From Prochlorococcus marinus subsp. marinus str. CCMP1375 (GTDB lineage Bacteria > Cyanobacteriota > Cyanobacteriia > PCC-6307 > Cyanobiaceae), in NCBI RefSeq assembly GCF_000007925.1, contig NC_005042.1:744001-808000 (forward strand): DNA of 64,000 nt, written 5' to 3'. The translations under genes were made by a program, and so were the position numbers. This document shows positions 38,692-48,874 of the stretch, one piece after another. The notes beneath the pieces are model-generated. The model made no database searches, was not told the origin of the DNA, and saw nothing but the letters and a program-made list of their open reading frames with translations. Numbering within the stretch: the stretch's first letter is position 1; each line of letters opens with the position of its first letter.

Positions 38692-39078
38692 CTAGTAAGA
38701 GCAGGCTGATTCGATTGTCTCATCAATAAGTAAATCACCCTCTGAATTTTTCCAATTTTTTGTAAATTGATTAATTCCATCAATTGATTCATCAAAATAA
38801 AGCTTATTTAAGCAATCTATATTCATTATATAATCAATATCTTCAAGATTAGCTTTATTTTTACTACTATGAGGTCTAAAACGAGTGTGGATTGAGATCT
38901 TGGTTTCTGTGATTTTGTTTAGACTATCTTTATCCAACCATTGTTGACCAGCTTTTGAAGGAATAACTTCTATCCATTTAGAATCTAAAGCTAATACACT
39001 GTTATTTCTTTGTGGAGTGATTAATATACCTGAGATTAACAATAAGTAGATCCCGATTCTGATGATTAATTTAAACAT
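38692..39078 (-). CDS. exported hypothetical protein (128 aa)
   Basis: 128 residues with an N-terminal signal/anchor (IRIGIYLLLISGILIT, about 5-20), then a small domain with WIEVIPSKAGQQWLDKDSL and a two-Cys C-terminal part (Cys near 108 and 126). The pattern recalls short secreted proteins with one disulfide; no family assigned. Six bases downstream of accD, so probably co-transcribed. Confidence 0.6.
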   Translation of the reverse strand: MFKLIIRIGIYLLLISGILITPQRNNSVLALDSKWIEVIPSKAGQQWLDKDSLNKITETKISIHTRFRPHSSKNKANLEDIDYIMNIDCLNKLYFDESIDGINQFTKNWKNSEGDLLIDETIESACSY

Positions 39079-39083
39079 TCAAG

Positions 39084-39962
39084 TTAGGTACTTATAGTTA
39101 TTTTTTGGAATCCATGAAGACGTAATAGTTTCCCAAGTGTTTTTCTGAGTTCTGTGCGAGGTATGATTTTATCTACAAAACCATGCTCAAGTAGATATTC
39201 AGCTGTTTGGAAATTTTCTGGTAATTTTTCTCTGAGTGTCTGTTCGATTACTCTTCTTCCTGCAAAACCAATTAATGCTTTAGGTTCTGCAAGTATTAAA
39301 TCGCCTAGCATTGCAAAACTCGCAGTTACACCTCCAGTGGTTGGGTGAGTAAGTAATGGCATATATAAAAGATTTGCTTCTCTATGACGTTCTAAGGCAC
39401 CTGATATTTTTGCCATTTGCATCAGACTTAGCATTCCTTCTTGCATTCGTGCCCCTCCTGATGCGCAGACAATTAATAAAGGAAGCTTTTTTGATGTAGC
39501 TTTTTCTATTAGACGAGTAATTTTTTCACCAACAACAGATCCCATTGATCCGCCCATAAATCTAAAATCCATTACTGCTAGAGCTAAAGGTATTTCTTCT
39601 ACTCTGCAGACACCTGTTGTTACACCATCCTTTAGACCAGTACTGGCTTGACTTTCTCTTAGCCTATCGGCATATGCGCGTCTATCTTTAAATCCTAGAG
39701 GGTCTATAGGAGCAAGATTCTTGTCTAGAGCAATAAAACTACCTTGATCAACTATTAATTTGATTCTCTCCTCGCTATTTATTCTGCTGTGATGCCCACA
39801 ATTGCTACATACGTTTGCGTTGGTGAGAAGGTCTTTTCTATAAACAACTTGGCCACATTCAGGACATTTGCCCCATAACCCATCACTTTCCTCAGTTTCT
39901 TGGATGACTTTCCCAACGAACTGATCTTTTCTTCTTGCGGCAAACCAATCGAATAAAGACAC
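39084..39962 (-). CDS. accD: acetyl-CoA carboxylase carboxyltransferase beta subunit
   Basis: 292-residue beta subunit of the carboxyltransferase that makes malonyl-CoA for fatty-acid synthesis. An N-terminal four-Cys zinc finger (C33, C36, C52, C55) precedes the crotonase-like domain, with [18 protein letters not shown] (about 166-183) and [11 protein letters not shown] near 207-217. Length and order are standard. Confidence 0.96.
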
Positions 39963-39995
39963 AAGCTAAAGGATTCCTAGGTCTGTATGACTTTA

Positions 39996-40580
39996 TTATC
40001 TTACAAATCCATCAACAAGCCAAAAGTCATTGCCAAGAATCCATACACTTTGAATGCCTATACAAATAAAAGGTGCAAATGGGAAAGGCTGCCATCTCTT
40101 TAGCAACCCAGTCAGTTGACCTACGACGGAGAATATTCCAGCAGCAATAAAGGCAAAGGCAATAGCAGTCCAGATACCATTTAATCCTAAAATTGCGCCT
40201 CCTAGTGACGCTAACTTTGCGTCACCTGATCCAAGCAATGTTTTATTTGTTGTTTTATGCGAAATAATGGAAATTAATTGCATTACTCCAAAAGAAGTAA
40301 TGGAAGCAATCACATGCTTAATAATAAGCTCTTGATTAATATTTAATGGCCTTAGTATGCATGTTAAAATAATATTTAGTATACATATCTCTACAAGAAA
40401 TTTAGGTATTCTTTGATTGAATATATCGTAAATAGAGATATAAAAAAGTATTCCCGCGATCGTGACATTTAGTTGAATTGAGGAATTGATAAATGTATTA
40501 CTTGCAGTAAAAGATAATTGCATGTAGATGCAAATAGTTATTAATGTATATACTATAGAAAATAAAATTTTCATATACAT
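39996..40580 (-). CDS. A24 prepilin-peptidase-like membrane protease
   Basis: 194 residues with about six hydrophobic segments. Both aspartate motifs of A24 peptidases are present: YDIFNQRIPKFL (first Asp, near 51) and GSGDAKLASLGG (second Asp in GxGD, near 117). The N-terminal Cys-rich and methyltransferase domain of PilD is absent, so it is the catalytic core only. Start is ATG 40580 or 40574. A role in type IV pilin or pseudopilin processing is inferred; no pilus gene is nearby. Confidence 0.75.
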   Translation of the reverse strand: MYMKILFSIVYTLITICIYMQLSFTASNTFINSSIQLNVTIAGILFYISIYDIFNQRIPKFLVEICILNIILTCILRPLNINQELIIKHVIASITSFGVMQLISIISHKTTNKTLLGSGDAKLASLGGAILGLNGIWTAIAFAFIAAGIFSVVGQLTGLLKRWQPFPFAPFICIGIQSVWILGNDFWLVDGFVR

Positions 40581-40659
40581 TTTACAATCTACTTGCTAAA
40601 CTTATAGAACTGATTAAGCAAAGTAAATTTATTATTGTAAATATAGTAATTAATTTAAT

Positions 40660-41559
40660 CTATGCTGATTTCTTTTCTTCGATCATACGATGAATAATTG
40701 GCGTAAGTATTAGCTCCATAGCAAAACCCATTTTGCCTCCATTTACAACAATACTTGTTGGACTTGACATAAAAGAATCATTTATCATGCCTAAAAGGTA
40801 TTGAAAGTCTATTCCCCATTTTTCTCTAGCTCCTTTACGAAAGTGAATAATAACAAAACTTTCATCTGGAGTTGGTATGTTTCTACATATAAATGGATTT
40901 GAGGTGTCAATAGTTGGAACTCGTTGAAAGTTTATATCAGTACGACTAAATTGAGGGCAAATATGATTAATATAATCAGGCATTCTTCTCAAGATTGTTT
41001 CTACAATTGTTTCTGCTGAATATCCCCTTTCAGCATTGTCACGATGAATTTTTTGAATCCATTCTAGATTAGTTATTGGAACTACTCCTACTAATAGATC
41101 AGCATACTTAGCAACATCATAATTATCTCCAACAACACCACCATGTAAACCTTCGTAGAAAAGTACATCAGTACCTTTGGGAATTTCTTCCCATGGAGTG
41201 AACTGACCGGGGATTAATTTTGTCCCTAGTCTTGAATTATGCTCTTCAGCTTCTTCTGGACTATGTAAATAGTATCTTTTTTTGCCACCTCCATTTTGTC
41301 CATATGTTTGGAAGAGTTCCTCGAGCTTGTCAAACAAATTTGCTTCAGGACCAAAATGAGAGAAATTTTCCCCTTTTGCAAGAGCCTCAGCCATTGCTTC
41401 TTTCATAGGACTTCTTTCAAATCTGTGATAACTATCCCCCTCTACAACAGCAGGTATTATTTCTTCCCGAGCAAAAATATGCTCAAAGGCTCTTTTTACG
41501 GTACTTGTACCAGCTCCTGATGAACCTGTAACAGCAACTACTGGATGGCGCTTCGACAT
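40660..41559 (-). CDS. prk: phosphoribulokinase
   Basis: 299-residue Calvin-cycle kinase making ribulose 1,5-bisphosphate. P-loop VTGSSGAGTSTVKRAF (about 10-25), VEGDSYHRFERSPM near 39-52, VLFYEGLHGG near 131-140. The length of about 300 matches the shorter class (proteobacterial-type), which marine picocyanobacteria carry. It stands alone between the peptidase and leuB. Confidence 0.95.
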   Translation of the reverse strand: MSKRHPVVAVTGSSGAGTSTVKRAFEHIFAREEIIPAVVEGDSYHRFERSPMKEAMAEALAKGENFSHFGPEANLFDKLEELFQTYGQNGGGKKRYYLHSPEEAEEHNSRLGTKLIPGQFTPWEEIPKGTDVLFYEGLHGGVVGDNYDVAKYADLLVGVVPITNLEWIQKIHRDNAERGYSAETIVETILRRMPDYINHICPQFSRTDINFQRVPTIDTSNPFICRNIPTPDESFVIIHFRKGAREKWGIDFQYLLGMINDSFMSSPTSIVVNGGKMGFAMELILTPIIHRMIEEKKSA

Positions 41560-41649
41560 CTCTGCTCTGTCTTTAAAAATTACTTATAGATTTTCGCAGG
41601 TCATAGTATTAGTTTTGGATTGTTCGAGACACTTTCTTAATCTTGTAAT

Positions 41650-42738
41650 TTATATTCCATTAATTGCTTTGATGATTTGGTCTCCCATTTCCCTGCAACC
41701 TAATTTTGTATTTGATTGATCTCTATTTAAATCAATTGTTCTAAATCCTTTTCCCAGAACCTTATCAATGGCATTCTCTAGATCTGTAGCTGCTTTATAT
41801 TCCATCAAACCTGTTCTCAGCATCATTGCTGTTGAAAGAATCATTGCAATCGGATTGGCTAAGTTTTTGTGAGCGATATCAGGTGCTGAACCATGTACAG
41901 GTTCAAAAACGCCAGGACCATCTTCTCCAAGAGATGCTGATGGGAGCATTCCTATTGAGCCAGTAAGCATTGCGGCTTCATCACTAATAATGTCCCCAAA
42001 AAGATTGCTTGTAAGTATTACGTCAAACTGAGCTGGTTCTCTAACTAATTGCATTGCTGCATTGTCTACATACTGATGAGTTAATTCGATATTGGGATAT
42101 TGTTCTTGAGCCTTTATAACTCTTTCTCTCCAGAGTTGGCTTACTTCCAGTACATTTGCTTTGTCGATAGAACATATCTTTTTTCTTCTAGTTTCTGATA
42201 AATCAAATGCTATTTTAGCGATTCTGTCTATTTCATAATCTGAATAAGTCATAGTATTAAAAGCCCTTTCACCTGCTTCTTCAGTAGAAATTCTTCCTTT
42301 TGGTTGGCCAAAATATATACCACCAGTTAATTCTCTTACGACGACTAGATCAACATCTTTGATTATTTCACTTTTCAATGAACTTGAACTTATTAAGGCT
42401 TGACGTATTTTTATTGGTCTTATATTTGCAAATAGGTTTAGGCCTGCTCTTAAGTTAAGAAGGCCAGTTTCAGGCCTGAGATCCCTGGGAAGATCGTCAT
42501 ATTTCGGATCTCCTATAGCTGCTAGGAGTACGGCATCACTTGCTTTACATGAATTTAGAGTATCTTCAGGTAGTGGTTTCCCTGTTAATTCAATAGCTTG
42601 ACCACCAAATGGTTTCTCTTCAATGGTGAAAGTAATACTATGTTTTTCACTTAAGGCAGCAAGTATTTTTTTTGCAACAATTGAGATTTCAGGACCAATC
42701 CCATCGCCAGTTAAAAGGGTTATTTTGTGAGAGGCCAT
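41650..42738 (-). CDS. leuB: 3-isopropylmalate dehydrogenase
   Basis: 362-residue NAD-dependent leucine-biosynthesis enzyme. GDGIGPEI (about 11-18), VVRELTGGIYFGQPKGR near 133-149, and ILTSNLFGDIISDEAAMLTGSIGMLPSAS in pieces (about 241-269), GSAPDIAHKNLANP near 284-297. Complete and of normal length. Confidence 0.96.
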   Translation of the reverse strand: MASHKITLLTGDGIGPEISIVAKKILAALSEKHSITFTIEEKPFGGQAIELTGKPLPEDTLNSCKASDAVLLAAIGDPKYDDLPRDLRPETGLLNLRAGLNLFANIRPIKIRQALISSSSLKSEIIKDVDLVVVRELTGGIYFGQPKGRISTEEAGERAFNTMTYSDYEIDRIAKIAFDLSETRRKKICSIDKANVLEVSQLWRERVIKAQEQYPNIELTHQYVDNAAMQLVREPAQFDVILTSNLFGDIISDEAAMLTGSIGMLPSASLGEDGPGVFEPVHGSAPDIAHKNLANPIAMILSTAMMLRTGLMEYKAATDLENAIDKVLGKGFRTIDLNRDQSNTKLGCREMGDQIIKAINGI

Positions 42739-42777
42739 TAGGTGACTTTTCGGCTTTTATTTTTCAATTCTCTAATC

Positions 42778-43815
42778 TTAAACAGAACCATTAAGTTTCT
42801 TAATTACTTTTGCCAGTTCAGGCAGCTTTTTGAAATTTGCTGCACATCTTAACCAAAGCTTATTTGGGATAGCAGGAAATCCGCTAACTACTTGCTCAGG
42901 TTCGATATCAGTATGAATACCGCACTTGGAGCTTGCTATTACATTTGAGCCTACCTTTACACGATTTCCTACTCCAACTTGGCCTGCAAGAATAACCCCA
43001 TCTCCTATTTTTGCCCCACCTGCGATACCTACTTGAGAAGCCATTGCACAATGGTTGCCAATTTGAACACCATGTCCAACTTGAACTAGGTTGTCTATTT
43101 TTGTCCCTGAACCAATGACAGTGTCACCAACAGCAGGTCTGTCTACAGTTGAACAAGAACCTATTTCAACATTATCTCCTAATATTACTTTTCCTGTTTG
43201 AGGCATCTTTCTCCAGCCTCTTTTTGTTGGAATAAACCCAAACCCTTCTGACCCAATAACTGCATTTGAGTTGATTATACAATTATCTCCTAGATTTGAA
43301 TATTGATGAATAACGCAATTTGCATGTAACTCGTTATTTTTACCTATAACAACATTTTCATAAATCACTACCCCTGAGTGAATAATTGAATTATCACCAA
43401 TTCTGGTATTTGAATCAATGCATACATTTGCACCAATATATATGTTTTTTCCTATCTTTACATTATTACCTATGACAGCAGATGGATGAATACTTTCAGG
43501 GAAAACTTTTGTAGGATTAATTTCTTCTAATATTTCTGCAAAAGCAATTCTAGGGTTTTTAACTGTTACCCAAGCAATATTCTTTAAATCTAATTTTTCT
43601 GTTATGTCAACCTTTTCTCCAAGAATTAGTGCTGAAGCTTTAGTTTGATTGATTTCATTAAAAAGATAGCTCGCATTCTCAATAAAACTAATTTGATTTA
43701 CTTCTGCTTTCTCGAGAGAAGCTGCTGAATTAATTTCAGGATTAGATGATAAATTATGATCTATTAGACCAGAATCTCCATTATTTAGAATTTCTATTAA
43801 TTTACTAAATTCCAT
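42778..43815 (-). CDS. lpxD: UDP-3-O-acylglucosamine N-acyltransferase
   Basis: 345-residue acyltransferase of lipid A synthesis. An N-terminal uridine-binding domain (about 1-100) is followed by a left-handed beta-helix of hexapeptide repeats ([20 protein letters not shown] onward, about 112-300), with the catalytic-His region [19 protein letters not shown] near 245-263, and a C-terminal helix. It agrees with the LptB/LptF genes earlier in the window in pointing to a lipid-A-type outer membrane. Confidence 0.94.
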   Translation of the reverse strand: MEFSKLIEILNNGDSGLIDHNLSSNPEINSAASLEKAEVNQISFIENASYLFNEINQTKASALILGEKVDITEKLDLKNIAWVTVKNPRIAFAEILEEINPTKVFPESIHPSAVIGNNVKIGKNIYIGANVCIDSNTRIGDNSIIHSGVVIYENVVIGKNNELHANCVIHQYSNLGDNCIINSNAVIGSEGFGFIPTKRGWRKMPQTGKVILGDNVEIGSCSTVDRPAVGDTVIGSGTKIDNLVQVGHGVQIGNHCAMASQVGIAGGAKIGDGVILAGQVGVGNRVKVGSNVIASSKCGIHTDIEPEQVVSGFPAIPNKLWLRCAANFKKLPELAKVIKKLNGSV

Positions 43816-43847
43816 AATTAAATAAATAATAAGAAGCTGATAATTTG

Positions 43848-44942
43848 TTAAATAAGTAATTCACTAGAAAGTACTAGAACATCTCTGTGAACAACAACAG
43901 GGTATTGAGTTGATTTTATACGATTATTTATAAAACGCCTAATTGACTCACTGCTTATTGAACTTATTCCTTTAGCTATTTCTATTCCTTCAAGATTAAC
44001 TATTTTTACAGGTTGGTTTTTTGCAAAATCCCCATCAATATTAATTATGCCAACAATAAGAAGAGACGCCCCTTTATTTTGAATTGCATTATAAGCACCA
44101 TCATCTACATGAAGTGTCCCTTGAGGATATAAGGCATGGGCAAGCCAGCTCTTCATTGTGCCTATTGGTTTTGGATTTGGATGAAATACTGTTCCTCCGC
44201 GAGAACCTTTTAAAATGTCTTTTAGAATTTTTGGCTCTCTCCCATCAGCAAGATGAACTGTTATTCCATTTTTGGTGGCAATTTGAGCAGCTGTTAACTT
44301 AGTTTTTATCCCACCCGTACCCCAATTATTAGATTCATTTGAATTGCTTTGTATTTGTATTATTTCATTTGAACTATGTACATCAGTTATAGGCTTTGCA
44401 TCTTTATCAAATTTAGGGTCAGATGAATATAATTTATCTATATCAGTTAGTAAAACTAATTGATCTGCTGATATAGCAGTAGAAACTAAAGCAGATAATG
44501 TATCGTTATCGCCATACCTCAATTCTTCATTAGCAATTGAATCATTTTCATTGATAATTGGCAACACTTTCCAATCAAGAAGTTTTTTTATAGTTAAGGA
44601 AGCATTTTTAAAACATCTTTTGGATTCGAAATCAGAACGTGTTAGAAGTATTTGCGCTACATTGTATCCATATTTCTTCATAGCACTTTCATAAAGTGAC
44701 ATCAGATAACCTTGCCCTACTGCAGCTGCTGCTTGTAGGGAATTCAGGTCGTTTGGTCTAACCTTTAATCCAAGTCGATTGCATCCCAGGCCAACAGCAC
44801 CACTAGATACAATAATTACTTGGTCACCTTTAGCTTTAGATTCAGCTATAAATCCACAGTATGTTTCTATTATTTTATTAGTACTAAATTCTTTATTACC
44901 TCTTAAAAGGCTTGTGCCTATTTTTATTGTCCATAACGTCAT
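43848..44942 (-). CDS. proB: glutamate 5-kinase
   Basis: 364-residue first enzyme of proline synthesis. N-terminal kinase domain: [28 protein letters not shown] (about 42-59), [23 protein letters not shown] in pieces (about 134-156), [15 protein letters not shown]-terminal PUA-like domain (about 275-364) is present. Its start overlaps the end of the YqeG gene by four bases. Confidence 0.95.
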   Translation of the reverse strand: MTLWTIKIGTSLLRGNKEFSTNKIIETYCGFIAESKAKGDQVIIVSSGAVGLGCNRLGLKVRPNDLNSLQAAAAVGQGYLMSLYESAMKKYGYNVAQILLTRSDFESKRCFKNASLTIKKLLDWKVLPIINENDSIANEELRYGDNDTLSALVSTAISADQLVLLTDIDKLYSSDPKFDKDAKPITDVHSSNEIIQIQSNSNESNNWGTGGIKTKLTAAQIATKNGITVHLADGREPKILKDILKGSRGGTVFHPNPKPIGTMKSWLAHALYPQGTLHVDDGAYNAIQNKGASLLIVGIINIDGDFAKNQPVKIVNLEGIEIAKGISSISSESIRRFINNRIKSTQYPVVVHRDVLVLSSELLI

Positions 44943-45451
44943 CTCTTACTAACTCCCATAATTAATTTAGCAAGACTTTTTTCTATGAATTGAACATAAT
45001 TAATATTTTTAGATTTTCCATTTGACCCGATTGCTTTTACTAAGATTGTATATATACCAACTCTATTACCTCCTAATATATCAGTAAAGATTCTATCACC
45101 TATTATTGCTATTTGTGAATTTTCTAAGTCTATCTTATTTAGACAGTTTAATAGCTTTTTTTTTCTAGGTTTTCCGGCTCCAAACGTAAAGTTAATATCT
45201 AACTGTGATGCAATCCTTTTGATTCTATTTCTAGAAGGGTTATTGCTAATAAGATGAATAGAACAATGTGTTTTAGTATTCATAATCCATTCCTTGACTG
45301 AAGTATGAACAAGTTCTTCACTTCTAGGAAGAAGTGTACCGTCTACATCTATCAAAAGAGCTTTTATTCCCTCTTCTCTTATTCTATTCTGAGGAATATT
45401 TGTTATAGGAATCCCACTATCCCAATTTGCCTTTAATAATTTATTATACAT
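44939..45451 (-). CDS. YqeG family HAD IIIA-type phosphatase
   Basis: 170-residue HAD hydrolase. The nucleophile motif is [10 protein letters not shown] (about 32-41), with SNNPSRNR near 73-80 (motif II) and [20 protein letters not shown] (in part, near 115-134; motif III). Family members resemble PGP1-type phosphatases; the substrate is unknown here, though pgsA (phosphatidylglycerophosphate synthase) lies 7 kb away. It overlaps proB by four bases and sits five bases after the DUF3727 gene. Confidence 0.85.
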   Translation of the reverse strand: MYNKLLKANWDSGIPITNIPQNRIREEGIKALLIDVDGTLLPRSEELVHTSVKEWIMNTKTHCSIHLISNNPSRNRIKRIASQLDINFTFGAGKPRKKKLLNCLNKIDLENSQIAIIGDRIFTDILGGNRVGIYTILVKAIGSNGKSKNINYVQFIEKSLAKLIMGVSKR

Positions 45452-45456
45452 TTCCT

Positions 45457-45993
45457 TTAGAAATCTCTTTTTTCAAGTTCTGCTTCAATTAGTGGTTGAA
45501 TTTTGTCAAATTCTTCACCTTCTAATACAGTGGCATTACCATCAATTATTTTCCCAACAATAAAGAAAGGATCTAAAGGTATATAAAGACCATATTCATC
45601 ATCTTTAACTTTGAAATTTACAAGTAATTCATATAGTTCTGAATCTTCATCAAAATCTTTTTCCTCTAGTTCTTCTGGTTCTGGCTCATCAAGTTCACCT
45701 GTAATTGTAAGGGTTACGGCTGATCTGATTAATTTCAAATCATATTCCTGAAGTACAACATCTGCTACTTCAAGAATAGGTTCCTTCTTTTCTATTGTTT
45801 TAATAAGTTCAGGATCATTGTCTTCTCTAAGTCTAAATAAAGAGACTGGTGTATCTACCGGTGTCAAAAGTACATATTCTACATCTGATAAAGGCACGAT
45901 TTGTTCTAGAAAACAAAGCAGCTCATCGCCCTTGCTATCTACAACGAGAAGGGTTGGGACTTCATTATTTTTTGGTGATTGAGAATCTGACAT
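45457..45993 (-). CDS. DUF3727/DUF1292-type conserved protein
   Basis: 178-residue acidic soluble protein. N-terminal half VPTLLVVDSKGDELLCFLEQIV (in part) and C-terminal YGLYIPLDPFFIVGKI match the two-part DUF1292-DUF3727 architecture of cyanobacteria and plastids. A Glu-rich linker (EPEPEELEEKDFDEDSE, about 102-118) separates the parts. Function unknown. It is placed between ruvX and yqeG on one transcript. Confidence 0.7.
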   Translation of the reverse strand: MSDSQSPKNNEVPTLLVVDSKGDELLCFLEQIVPLSDVEYVLLTPVDTPVSLFRLREDNDPELIKTIEKKEPILEVADVVLQEYDLKLIRSAVTLTITGELDEPEPEELEEKDFDEDSELYELLVNFKVKDDEYGLYIPLDPFFIVGKIIDGNATVLEGEEFDKIQPLIEAELEKRDF

Positions 45994-46023
45994 AATTTGC
46001 GGAATGTTGTGGAGTTTTGGTTC

Positions 46024-46485
46024 TCAAAATTTGATTCTTGGAGAGTCGAGCTTTGAAACAGGTTGAAGTTCTGGTCCTTCTCTTAACCACTGTTCAAGTA
46101 GAAGAGCAGCGACTGCGCTATCAAGCTTTCCTGTACGATCATTTTGGAGATTGTACTTTTGCCCAGCATCCCAACTGCTGCTGTGTTCATTCACCCAAGC
46201 TAATGGTAAATCAAGTTCCTTTGCAATTTTTATTCCATAGTTTTGGCAATGAATTGATTGAACAGTGTTTTGTCCACTTTCATCGAGAGGTAATCCTACA
46301 ATCAGACCCTTGATTTCCCTTTCTATACATAGTGATTTGATTAGCGTTAGATCCTTTTGAAATGAGATTCTATGTATTGGAGATAGCGCAGTAACTGTTA
46401 TCCCAAGAGGATCACACCCAGCCAATCCGATCCTCTTATGACCATAATCAAAACTAAGAACTGAAGTTGGTTTAGGTCTAACCAA
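46024..46485 (-). CDS. ruvX: RuvX/YqgF family RNase H-fold nuclease
   Basis: 153-residue YqgF protein: SFDYGHKRIGLAGCDPLGI (about 10-28; catalytic Asp), IKGLIVGLPLDESG near 58-71, NEHSSS near 98-103 and DSAVAALLLEQWL near 122-134. Known roles of the family are pre-16S rRNA 5' processing and possibly Holliday-junction resolution. The start lies inside the end of the upstream gene (8-base overlap). Confidence 0.9.
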   Translation of the reverse strand: MVRPKPTSVLSFDYGHKRIGLAGCDPLGITVTALSPIHRISFQKDLTLIKSLCIEREIKGLIVGLPLDESGQNTVQSIHCQNYGIKIAKELDLPLAWVNEHSSSWDAGQKYNLQNDRTGKLDSAVAALLLEQWLREGPELQPVSKLDSPRIKF

Positions 46486-47542
46486 TTTTTATCGGGGGGG
46501 TGATTGAAGGGGAAGGAAGTGGAGAATTTCCTGGGTTTAGTTCGCCTAGCATTCCTTCTATGGTCTTAAAATTTGATGAAAACGCTGTTTTATTTTTTCT
46601 TCTTAAATTACTTTTACCGAGAATAATATTTTCAATGTTAGGCTCTAATCCAATTGACTTCAGTATATTATTTACATAATCATCCTTACTATTTGTCTCG
46701 ATAATAATCTCGTTTTGATTTATGCAAATAGTTTTTAATATTTCAGGTATAGCATAAGTTAAACGAGAATCCCAAACTAAATCCCTAATTAGCTTTAGAG
46801 TTGTTTGATCTTCAGGGAAATCTTGTGGAATCAGTCCAGCTATGACATTGAGATCAGTCCCTTCTTTTGATATTAAGACCCCACTAAATTTATTTGCTTT
46901 TTCTATAAGATCTGTTGATTGACGATCAATAATTTCTCTATAGTTAACTGACTCACCTGCCAATTCTATTTTCCAAAGTAGACGAGCATTATCTTTATTT
47001 ATCTTTTCCCAACGAAATGAATTTGGTAATTCTGCTTTTGAATATGAGAGTACCCTGTCCTTGTTATCGAGGTTTATAGACCAACTCCGGATCATTTTTT
47101 GGGGTTGAAATCCAAGTTCTCTTAAAATTGAAAGTTCTTCTATATAAGAAGAGGGACATTTTATTAACCAGTTCTGAATTGATTTTGGCTCAAGTTCTAA
47201 AGATGCTTTTATAAGCCTTAATTTGATTTCTCTAGGTGTATTCCATTTTGGCTCAGAAAAACATTTAGGTAGCGAAAAAGACCAGCTAGTGCCCCTCTTG
47301 TTAATCGGTTTGATATTAATAGACGCTATTAGCTCATTATTCTCAACAGCTACTAAACAAATTGGCTGTTTCTTTGACATTAAAAAGGCTGGAAGGATAT
47401 CTTCTGCACGAGAAAGCCAATTTTTCAGAAGCAGTAAGTGTAAAGAGGCTAATCTATTAGGTTGCTTTTTCAGAGCGAGAAAATATAGGTGGCTAATGCG
47501 AAGATAATCCACCTTGATAGCTCTTCTACTTAGCTTTTGCAA
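46478..47542 (-). CDS. conserved cyanobacterial protein, possible acetyltransferase fold
   Basis: 354 residues, no certain family. The N-terminal part (about 1-160) has an acetyltransferase-like strand pattern (ICLVAVENNELIASINI, then ELSILRELGFQPQKM), and the middle repeats a similar alternation, so a degenerate GNAT-like fold is possible. The C-terminus is Pro-rich (GNSPLPSPSITPPIKIG). It overlaps ruvX by eight bases, which indicates co-translation. Confidence 0.65.
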   Translation of the reverse strand: MQKLSRRAIKVDYLRISHLYFLALKKQPNRLASLHLLLLKNWLSRAEDILPAFLMSKKQPICLVAVENNELIASINIKPINKRGTSWSFSLPKCFSEPKWNTPREIKLRLIKASLELEPKSIQNWLIKCPSSYIEELSILRELGFQPQKMIRSWSINLDNKDRVLSYSKAELPNSFRWEKINKDNARLLWKIELAGESVNYREIIDRQSTDLIEKANKFSGVLISKEGTDLNVIAGLIPQDFPEDQTTLKLIRDLVWDSRLTYAIPEILKTICINQNEIIIETNSKDDYVNNILKSIGLEPNIENIILGKSNLRRKNKTAFSSNFKTIEGMLGELNPGNSPLPSPSITPPIKIG

Positions 47543-47602
47543 AGGGGAAAGTAATGCCTATCCCAAATGTATCTATATTTTTGATCTTTTGACTTAATTG
47601 TA

Positions 47603-48772
47603 TTACGAAGGCCTAACTATCACTATGGGCGTTTGTTGATCTGCATTTCCTGCTGGATTTGAATGTAATGCTTGCTTTAGAAGTGATAAATCGACACCCT
47701 TGCTTGATGCCAAGACTTTCACTTTCCCTAAGTCATTTACATCTACAACCGCAACATGAACTCCAAGGCTTCTAGAGACACTTTCACAATAATCTTTTGA
47801 GTGAAGTGGACCAAGCACTATCATTTGATCATAGGGAGGAGTAGTGCCTGTTATGTCATCTATTAACCTTGCTTGCTTTCCAGCTAATCGATAAAACACC
47901 CCTTTAACTTTTAAAATCTTAAATATAGATCCAATAAATAAAGCAAAAATAACTCTTAAAACTCCTACTTCATTAATAAGTGTTTGCATCCCACAAGCTG
48001 TTGCTAAACTGCTTGTGGGATGAAAGAAAATGCATAATAGCTTTGAAAAATAGGTTAGTTTTAGTGAACTAGGGTGATGGTATCTACCTTGCATTATTGC
48101 CAAAGGTGTCTCTCCTATAGTTACAATATCACCAGGTAATATTAGTTCAGAGGTGTAATTATAGATCAGTTTCATTGGGTCATCTAGGATACCTAGTTTG
48201 TGTGTCTTGATAGCTAAAGTTGTAATTTTACTAGAATCTTCAAGATCTAAATATTTCTTATTGGGAGAAGAATCCAATGGTAAAGTTAAAGGTATTACAA
48301 AACCATCAAGTCTTTTCTCTCTTCCAAATGGTCCATAGTTAATCCATACAATCTCTACCCATATACTATCTAATTGTTTTAGTAAGTTTGAATCCTTTTT
48401 GTGCTCAATATTTAGCCTAATGTTAATATTTGTATGTGATTTAGATTTAACTATATAAGCCTGCCAGTAGTCATCTTCTCTAGGAGACATGTCAGGATGA
48501 TTTGGTGTGATTTTTGTTTTTAACTTAAATTTACTTAATCTTCTATTTCCTAGTAACTTTGCTTCTACTTTAAATTCAGGAATCATTACTTCGATTCTCT
48601 TATCAGGATTACTGATTTTTATTGTGCCTATAATTTCTATTGATGATTTCTTTTTATTCGTAAACCATTTCTCTGGTTTAAGTATAAGCGGAGAAGATTT
48701 AGTTGTTATCTTATATGAATAAATGAATATAATGATTATTACTATTGAAATTAGTATTATTATATTTGTCAT
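47603..48772 (-). CDS. membrane-anchored F420-0:gamma-glutamyl ligase-like protein
   Basis: 389 residues: an N-terminal membrane segment (about 3-20), a variable domain (about 40-190), and a C-terminal part resembling CofE-like ligases (LPGDIVTIGETPLAIMQGRY, in part near 213-232; LIDDITGTTPPYDQMIVLGP). It is distantly related and the organism is not known to make F420, so the reaction is open. Identification is by recalled cyanobacterial family resemblance. Confidence 0.5.
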   Translation of the reverse strand: MTNIIILISIVIIIIFIYSYKITTKSSPLILKPEKWFTNKKKSSIEIIGTIKISNPDKRIEVMIPEFKVEAKLLGNRRLSKFKLKTKITPNHPDMSPREDDYWQAYIVKSKSHTNINIRLNIEHKKDSNLLKQLDSIWVEIVWINYGPFGREKRLDGFVIPLTLPLDSSPNKKYLDLEDSSKITTLAIKTHKLGILDDPMKLIYNYTSELILPGDIVTIGETPLAIMQGRYHHPSSLKLTYFSKLLCIFFHPTSSLATACGMQTLINEVGVLRVIFALFIGSIFKILKVKGVFYRLAGKQARLIDDITGTTPPYDQMIVLGPLHSKDYCESVSRSLGVHVAVVDVNDLGKVKVLASSKGVDLSLLKQALHSNPAGNADQQTPIVIVRPS

Positions 48773-48874
48773 GTTTATATGATTATAGCTTATATATAAT
48801 TAAAATAATATTCTAATTATATTAGATTTAAAGGAATCATTCATTTAAAGATTAATTATTTAATATTATCTTAA

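Noticed and set aside
47223-47507. 94-codon plus frame in the acetyltransferase-like gene
   Set aside because: Antisense shadow; the minus-strand gene has better length, context and overlap with ruvX.
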